Of a stretch of DNA of 11,421 nt, positions 7,301-11,421 are shown piece after piece. The stretch spans positions 1 to 11,421 of the forward strand of contig JABXJZ010000024.1 of NCBI GenBank assembly GCA_013375335.1, read 5' to 3'. Source of the stretch: Desulfobacterales bacterium (lineage in GTDB: Bacteria > Desulfobacterota > DSM-4660 > Desulfatiglandales > B25-G16). Both the position numbers and the translations under genes were made by a program. The notes under the pieces were generated by a model. The model saw only the letters and a program-made list of their open reading frames with translations, searched no databases and was not told where the DNA came from. The stretch's first letter is position 1; every line of letters starts with the position of its first letter.

Positions 7301-7564
7301 TTGATCGAACAGCAGGACGACAAAACGATTCGGTGCCCCAGGGTAGGAGGAGAGGTCAACTTTAGGTACTGCCGTTTCGAGAATAAGATGCTTCCCTGCA
7401 GGTGGATAGTCGGGTGTTGGCAAATGCATATGGACATTAGTAAGTTTCTGGCAGACCATTACTCCGGAGAAGAACTGGACCGGATATTTGCGCCCCCAAA
7501 GCCGAAGATTGAGAGCCTGGTGGATTTGATAGAAAAGGCAAAGAAGGCAAAAACAGGGGAATAA
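7301..7564 (+). CDS. Small Cys-rich protein, probable metal binder, unknown function
   Basis: An 87-residue protein whose frame begins at TTG 7301. AGGAG at 7288-7292 lies 8 nt before it, and no nearer in-frame ATG precedes the Cys motif, so the TTG start is accepted. The first half carries four spaced cysteines, within RCPRVGGEV, FRYCRFEN, LPCRW and VGCW (about residues 12-40), a pattern that suggests metal or cluster binding. The rest is hydrophilic and Lys-rich. I associate short CP-x-LG-x-x-V-x-F-x-YC-R-type proteins with deltaproteobacteria, but cannot name a function. It sits after the trpB2 terminator and before the TRAP genes, so it has no clear operon partner. Confidence 0.7.
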   Translation: MIEQQDDKTIRCPRVGGEVNFRYCRFENKMLPCRWIVGCWQMHMDISKFLADHYSGEELDRIFAPPKPKIESLVDLIEKAKKAKTGE

Positions 7565-7613
7565 CCAGGAGACATGAGATCTTTGTTGAGGATTTTGAGG
7601 GAAACATTTTTAT

Positions 7614-7644
7614 TTGACAGCCGGATATCAATATGGTTTCTAAA
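7614..7644 (+). promoter_or_regulatory. Weak candidate promoter for the TRAP genes
   Basis: A perfect TTGACA lies at 7614-7619, but the best -10-like hexamer, TCTAAA (7639-7644, 4 of 6), is 19 bp away, which is longer than ideal. It falls upstream of the TRAP binding-protein start at 7705 and after the stop of the Cys-rich gene, where a promoter would be expected. Confidence 0.3.
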
Positions 7645-7704
7645 TCTATGTTTCGAACATCTCGGTTGGAGGTGGTGACAAAGGAAGGTTATAAGGAGGG
7701 AATA

Positions 7705-8724
7705 ATGAAGAAGAAAGGTCTGCTGGTCCTCTTATGTGTATCTTGTTTCCTGATCGCCCCAACAATTGTCGCCCTGCCATCTGCCAGGGGGGAAACCATC
7801 AATCTTACGTATAGTAACTTCTTCCCGCCCACCCATATTCATGGCAAATTGGGCGATGCCTGGGCAAAGGAGATAGGCAAGCGCACCAATGGAAAGGTAA
7901 AGATCACCTACTTCCCGGGTGGGGCACTCCTCAAGGGGCCTCAAATCTATGACGGCATTCTTAAAGGTGTTACTGATATCGGAATGTCATGTTTTGCGTA
8001 CACCCGGGGGCGCTTCCCCGTCATGGAGGCCGTGGATCTCCCGTTGGGCTATCCCAATGGAAGTATGGCGACCTCGGTCATCAATGATTTCTACAAGGAG
8101 TTCCGGCCCAAAGAGCTTGCGGAGGTGAAGGTCCTTTATCTCCATGCCCATGGTCCAGGGCTGCTCCACAGCAAGAAGCCCGTTTACAGATTGGAGGATC
8201 TCAAGGGAATGAAGATTCGCTCTACTGGCTTCTTCGCCAAGGTATGCAAGGCCCTGGGAGCCGTGCCTGTTGCCATGTCCATGGGCGGGACCTACGAGGC
8301 CCTTCAGAAAGGGGTCGTGGAGGCTACGGCTAGCCCCATAGAGACCTTAAAGGGATGGAAACAGGCCGAGGTGGTCAAGTATACCACCGAGTGTTATAGC
8401 ATCGGCTATACCACTGGATTCTACGTCATGATGAACAAAGAGAAGTGGAACTCCCTGCCCAAGGATGTCCAGAAGGTCTTTGATGAGGTCAGTGCGGAGT
8501 GGACCGCCAGGCATGCCGAGGCATGGGAGGCCATTGACGTGGAAGGTAGGAAGTTTACCCTCAGCCTGGGAAACACGATCATCCCGCTCTCCGAGGAGGA
8601 GAGCGCGCGCTGGGCCGAGGCTGTAAGGCCGGTGATTGATGAGTGGATAAAGAGCGCCGAGGGTAAAGGGCTTCCCGGAAAGAAGTATGTAAAGACGTTA
8701 AGAAGACTGATCAAGAAATACTAA
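7705..8724 (+). CDS. dctP: TRAP transporter substrate-binding protein (DctP family)
   Basis: This 339-residue periplasmic binding protein captures an organic anion and delivers it to the DctQ/DctM permease. The frame is open from 7633, but ATG 7705 is chosen: AGGAGG (7694-7699) precedes it and the sequence then begins with a proper signal peptide (KKK, hydrophobic core at about residues 5-23, probable cleavage near PSARG). The family hallmark DLKGMKIRSTG includes Arg172, the residue that normally salt-bridges the substrate carboxylate. EALQKGVVEATASP follows, where the family usually has a VDG-like turn. No lipobox is seen, so it is soluble. It is followed by both membrane subunits, so the system is complete. 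The substrate is undefined, probably a carboxylate given Arg172. Confidence 0.93.
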   Translation: MKKKGLLVLLCVSCFLIAPTIVALPSARGETINLTYSNFFPPTHIHGKLGDAWAKEIGKRTNGKVKITYFPGGALLKGPQIYDGILKGVTDIGMSCFAYTRGRFPVMEAVDLPLGYPNGSMATSVINDFYKEFRPKELAEVKVLYLHAHGPGLLHSKKPVYRLEDLKGMKIRSTGFFAKVCKALGAVPVAMSMGGTYEALQKGVVEATASPIETLKGWKQAEVVKYTTECYSIGYTTGFYVMMNKEKWNSLPKDVQKVFDEVSAEWTARHAEAWEAIDVEGRKFTLSLGNTIIPLSEEESARWAEAVRPVIDEWIKSAEGKGLPGKKYVKTLRRLIKKY

Positions 8725-8743
8725 GAAGTGGCCAATAATTGAT

Positions 8744-8784
8744 GGGGTTGTCGTCAGCTCTTTATTAAGGGCTATGGCAACCCC
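8744..8784 (+). promoter_or_regulatory. Long stem-loop between dctP and dctQ
   Basis: GGGGTTG (8744-8750) pairs with CAACCCC (8778-8784). The helix continues inward to CTT/AAG around a TATT loop (8763-8766). In total it has about 18 pairs, three of them wobbles, with one bulged C at 8755. The bases after it are T-rich but interrupted (AGTATTTATTTAT). It fits an intercistronic structure that protects the dctP message or partly terminates, so that binding protein is made in excess over permease. That role is inferred from known binding-protein operons. Confidence 0.7.
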
Positions 8785-8807
8785 AGTATTTATTTATCGG
8801 GCGGAAG

Positions 8808-9317
8808 ATGTCTCAAGTTATAAGATTGACCCGCTGGTTATCTCGGATACTCAACTGGGTTGCGGGGTGGAGTCTGGTGGGGATGATGGGCCTCACCTGT
8901 GCGGATATCGTCTTGCGTCTTTTCAGGCATCCCATCCTCGGCACGTATGAGGTCGCTGGTTTTTTGGGGGCCGTGGTAGCCAGCTTTGCCATGGCCCAGA
9001 CTACCATTGAGCGTGGTCACGTAGCCGTGCAGGTAGTTGTCACGAGGTTTTCCCCTCGGGTTCAGGAGGTTATCTATCTGATCACCCATCTTCTGAGTCT
9101 CTTGTTGTTTGCCTTGCTGGCCTGGGAGTGCATAAGATATGGCAACGATTTGCGGACCTCGGGCGAGGTGTCAATGACCTTACAACTACCCTTTTTCCCC
9201 GTGCTCTATGGGATTGCCTTGTCTGCCGCCATCGTGTGTCTGGTCCTTCTCGTAGACATCCTACTGGTAATGGTCAGGGAGGCAAGGGCGTGGTCAGAGG
9301 ACTTTCCCTCTGGTTAA
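8808..9317 (+). CDS. dctQ: TRAP transporter small permease subunit (DctQ family)
   Basis: A 169-residue inner-membrane protein with four hydrophobic segments (about residues 15-35, 45-65, 88-108 and 128-153), the DctQ topology and length. The family-typical ADIVLRLF stretch and the EVAGFLGAVVASFAMAQT segment, followed by RGHVAV, are clear. It bridges the binding protein and the large subunit in a sodium-driven TRAP system. The ribosome binding site (GGCGGAAG just before ATG 8808) is weak and close, consistent with lower expression than dctP. The gene ends 13 nt before dctM. Confidence 0.9.
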   Translation: MSQVIRLTRWLSRILNWVAGWSLVGMMGLTCADIVLRLFRHPILGTYEVAGFLGAVVASFAMAQTTIERGHVAVQVVVTRFSPRVQEVIYLITHLLSLLLFALLAWECIRYGNDLRTSGEVSMTLQLPFFPVLYGIALSAAIVCLVLLVDILLVMVREARAWSEDFPSG

Positions 9318-9330
9318 TAAGGGGTAGGAG

Positions 9331-10632
9331 ATGGATCCAACAACGGTGGGACTAATCGGCCTGGTTGTCCTTATCATTGCCCTCTTCTCCCGTATGCCCG
9401 TCGGGTTTGTGATGGCCTTGGTAGGATTCCTGGGGTTTAGCTATCTGGTCTCCCTGGAAGCGGGATTGAGGCTTTTTGCCAAGGATATCTTCGTCACATT
9501 CGGCTCCTATAGTTTGACCGTTGTCCCCCTTTTCATCCTTATGGGGCAGATCGCCTTCCACGCCGGGATAAGTCGCAGGCTCTACGACTCTGCCTACACC
9601 TTTTTGGGGCACTTTCCAGGTGGTCTGGCCATGGCCACCATCGGGGCATGCGCCGGTTTTGCCGCCATCTGCGGGTCTACGAACGCCGCCGCGGCCACCA
9701 TGGCCACGGTAGCCCTTCCAGAGATGAAGAGATATAAGTATGGCATGGAGCTGGCCACCGGCTCGGTCGCTGCGGGTGGCAGCCTGGGGATCCTCATCCC
9801 ACCCAGTGTAATCTTCATCATATATGGCATCATGACCGAACAGTCCATAGGTAAGCTCTTTGCCGCCGGTATCCTTCCTGGTGTCCTGCTGTCCGTTCTC
9901 TTTATCTTAACCATCTATATCCGCGTTCGCATGAAGCCCGTGCTGGGTCCACCCGGCCCCAAGACGAGCCTCAGGGAGAAGCTGCAATCCCTTTCGGGGG
10001 TCATTGAGATGCTGCTTATCTTCGGGCTCGTCATGGGGGGATTGTTCAGGGGGTTTTTTACTCCCACCGAGGCGGGGGCCGCTGGCGTCTTTATCACCCT
10101 TATGCTCGCTGTAAGCAGGAGACATATAAGCTGGGAGAAGTTTTTGGCGGCAATTTGGGAGAGCGTCCGCATCTCCTGTATGGTGCTGGTAATCGTCGCA
10201 GGCGCAACGGTCTTCGGCCATTTTCTGGCTGTAACCAGGATCCCTTACATCCTGGCAGATTGGGTGGCCGGGCTTCCCTTGCCTCCATGGGCCATCATCG
10301 GCGTGATCGTCTCTATCTATCTCATCGGTGGATGCTTTATGGATTCCTTGGCGATGATCCTGCTTACCATCCCCATCTTCTATCCTGTCGCGGTCAACCT
10401 CGGTTATGACCCCATCTGGTTTGGGGTGATCATCGTGCTGATAACGGAGATGGGGGTGATCACGCCGCCGGTGGGGGTAAACGTCTATGTGGTCAGCGGC
10501 GTGGCGAAAGATATCCCTCTGGAAATTATCTTTAAAGGGATACTCCCTCTACTGGGTGCCCTGATTGTATGCAATATCATCTTGATCATCTTCCCCCAAA
10601 TCGCCCTGTTTTTGCCCAGCCTCATGCGCTAG
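9331..10632 (+). CDS. dctM: TRAP transporter large permease subunit (DctM family)
   Basis: A 433-residue transport subunit with about 12 hydrophobic segments, full family length. Typical DctM features include FSRMPVGF near the N-terminus, VVPLFILMGQIAFHAG, GFAAICGSTNAAAATM, GSLGILIPPSVIFIIYG (residues about 150-165), FTPTEAGAAG, and EMGVITPPVGVNVYVVSG near the C-terminus. It forms the sodium-coupled translocation path for the DctP ligand. AAGGGG (9319-9324) lies 6 nt before ATG 9331. The stop is only 6 nt from the stop of the convergent Fe-S gene on the other strand, with no visible terminator in between. Confidence 0.95.
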   Translation: MDPTTVGLIGLVVLIIALFSRMPVGFVMALVGFLGFSYLVSLEAGLRLFAKDIFVTFGSYSLTVVPLFILMGQIAFHAGISRRLYDSAYTFLGHFPGGLAMATIGACAGFAAICGSTNAAAATMATVALPEMKRYKYGMELATGSVAAGGSLGILIPPSVIFIIYGIMTEQSIGKLFAAGILPGVLLSVLFILTIYIRVRMKPVLGPPGPKTSLREKLQSLSGVIEMLLIFGLVMGGLFRGFFTPTEAGAAGVFITLMLAVSRRHISWEKFLAAIWESVRISCMVLVIVAGATVFGHFLAVTRIPYILADWVAGLPLPPWAIIGVIVSIYLIGGCFMDSLAMILLTIPIFYPVAVNLGYDPIWFGVIIVLITEMGVITPPVGVNVYVVSGVAKDIPLEIIFKGILPLLGALIVCNIILIIFPQIALFLPSLMR

Positions 10633-10638
10633 GGTATT

Positions 10639-10970
10639 TCATCGTGTCCAGAGAACTGCCTTTCGTTTGCGGGGGGTTTCCCTGGCCAGTTCTTCCACAG
10701 GGCCGAATTTTAGGCATTGTGCCATGCAGTGCTTTACGCACGCAGGCAAGAGGCCTTTCTTGACCCTGGGAGCACAGAAAAGGCATAGGCGGGTCAAGAG
10801 TGGAAAGTAGGTGATGTCTACCTTTCCCCCGGGAAGCTCTTGGATTGACTCGATAACTTCAACCCCCCTACCCTCCCTGCAGGTATTCGGTGCTCCTGTT
10901 TACAGGCGACTTCACAAGCATGGCAGCCGGTGCAGTATTCGTAATCGACCAGCATTCCGTAGTCGGACAT
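10639..10970 (-). pseudogene. [4Fe-4S] electron-transfer subunit, frameshifted at a G6 run
   Basis: On the minus strand ATG 10970 opens a frame reading MSDYGMLVDYEYCTGC. That frame hits TAG at 10820-10818. The neighbouring frame then carries the rest of the family to TGA 10641-10639. Adding one G to the six-G run (plus-strand C run 10863-10868) joins them into 110 residues, the usual size. First Cys group: CTGCHACEVAC (CxxCxxCxxxC). Second: CLFC, 11 residues, then CVKHC, with one further Cys. Two [4Fe-4S] clusters are expected, passing electrons to or from the molybdoenzyme. The gene starts right after that enzyme's TAA (TAAATG), indicating translational coupling and a shared complex. The break could be a true mutation, a sequencing or assembly error in the homopolymer, slippage or phase variation. 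Everything beyond the break is well conserved, so any inactivation would be recent. Confidence 0.85.
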
Positions 10971-11421
10971 TTACTCCCCTCCTGCCCTATAAACCTTGCA
11001 GAGGATACTCTTCAGGGGACATCCATACCCAGACTTACCTGTATGCCCCATCGGGATGAGCTGATTTACGTTCACCTCCCAGACGCCAAATAGGGAAGGT
11101 TCCGGGCCTTCCCTTTCCGGGAACCACCAGCCATGGGTTACCATGACTATCTCCGGATGTACTACAGGGGTGACCTTAGCCTTGCGCCGGCATTTGCCAA
11201 GCCAGTTTTGCACCCATACGAGGTCGCCATCTTTGATGCCAAGCTGCTCAGCTGTTTCCGGATGGATCTCAACTATGGGATCGGGCTCTATCTCCCTTAG
11301 CCATGGGATCATCCTATGCTCTGAGTGGAAGTAGGCCGAGGACCTCCGTCCTGTTGTCAAAATCAGAGGATATTCCTTGTAGAGGTCAGGGGTACTGATT
11401 GGGCTGAATGGAGGCTCCTCA
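10971..11421 (-). CDS. Molybdopterin oxidoreductase, C-terminal part (runs off window)
   Basis: The last 149 residues of a DMSO-reductase-family catalytic subunit are present; the frame stays open to the right edge, so the start is outside. It covers the C-terminal MGD-binding domain: YPLILTTGRRSSAYFHSEHR, EIHPETAEQLGIKDGD, GKCRRKAKVT, and HGWWFPEREGPEP, ending in GYGCPLKSILCKVYRAGGE. It clearly resembles the C-terminus of the first gene of the window (shared EIHPETA and HGWWFPE), so the two are distant paralogues. The partner Fe-S gene follows immediately. Substrate unknown. The Met at 11360 shown by simple ORF finding is an internal TTG, not the real start. Confidence 0.9.
   Translation of the reverse strand, partial: EEPPFSPISTPDLYKEYPLILTTGRRSSAYFHSEHRMIPWLREIEPDPIVEIHPETAEQLGIKDGDLVWVQNWLGKCRRKAKVTPVVHPEIVMVTHGWWFPEREGPEPSLFGVWEVNVNQLIPMGHTGKSGYGCPLKSILCKVYRAGGE

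Noticed and set aside
7633..7704. 24-residue N-terminal extension of the TRAP binding protein from ATG 7633
   Set aside because: It lacks a good ribosome binding site and would bury the signal peptide; ATG 7705 has AGGAGG and begins with a canonical signal sequence.
10811..11093. Plus-strand frames of 67-82 codons at the right end
   Set aside because: They are antisense to the Fe-S and molybdoenzyme genes, which carry clear family motifs on the minus strand.

Overview
The window looks like chromosomal DNA from an anaerobic, metabolically versatile bacterium, most likely deltaproteobacterial (Desulfobacterota-like). This is an inference from gene content: two DMSO-reductase-family molybdenum/tungsten enzymes, a ferredoxin-like partner subunit, a stand-alone TrpB2-type tryptophan synthase beta, a TRAP transporter and a small Cys-rich protein of a type I associate with that group. 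No rRNA, tRNA, phage, IS element or CRISPR array is visible.

Layout. (1) 98-5394, plus strand, looks like one operon. It holds a molybdopterin oxidoreductase, a small two-helix membrane protein, a sodium:solute symporter and an M20-family amidohydrolase. The gaps are short and each gene has its own ribosome binding site. A plausible reading is uptake of an organic acid or N-acyl/amide compound, hydrolysis inside the cell and redox processing, but the substrate cannot be read from the sequence. (2) 5446-7282 is a self-contained tryptophan-regulated unit. It has a sigma70-type promoter, a 20-residue leader peptide with four consecutive Trp codons, a transcription attenuator, a second short ORF with a very strong Shine-Dalgarno sequence, trpB2, and a rho-independent terminator. 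(3) 7301-7564 is a small Cys-rich protein. (4) 7705-10632 is a complete TRAP transporter (binding protein, small and large membrane subunits). A long stem-loop follows the binding-protein gene. (5) 10639-11421, minus strand, holds the C-terminal end of a second molybdopterin oxidoreductase, running off the right edge. Directly after its stop codon lies a two-cluster [4Fe-4S] subunit gene, which carries a single-base frameshift at a run of six G (coding strand).

The most notable items are the compact Trp attenuator in front of trpB2 with the extra short ORF behind it, the Cys-to-Asp change in the N-terminal Fe-S motif of the first molybdoenzyme, and the hidden frameshifted Fe-S subunit gene.
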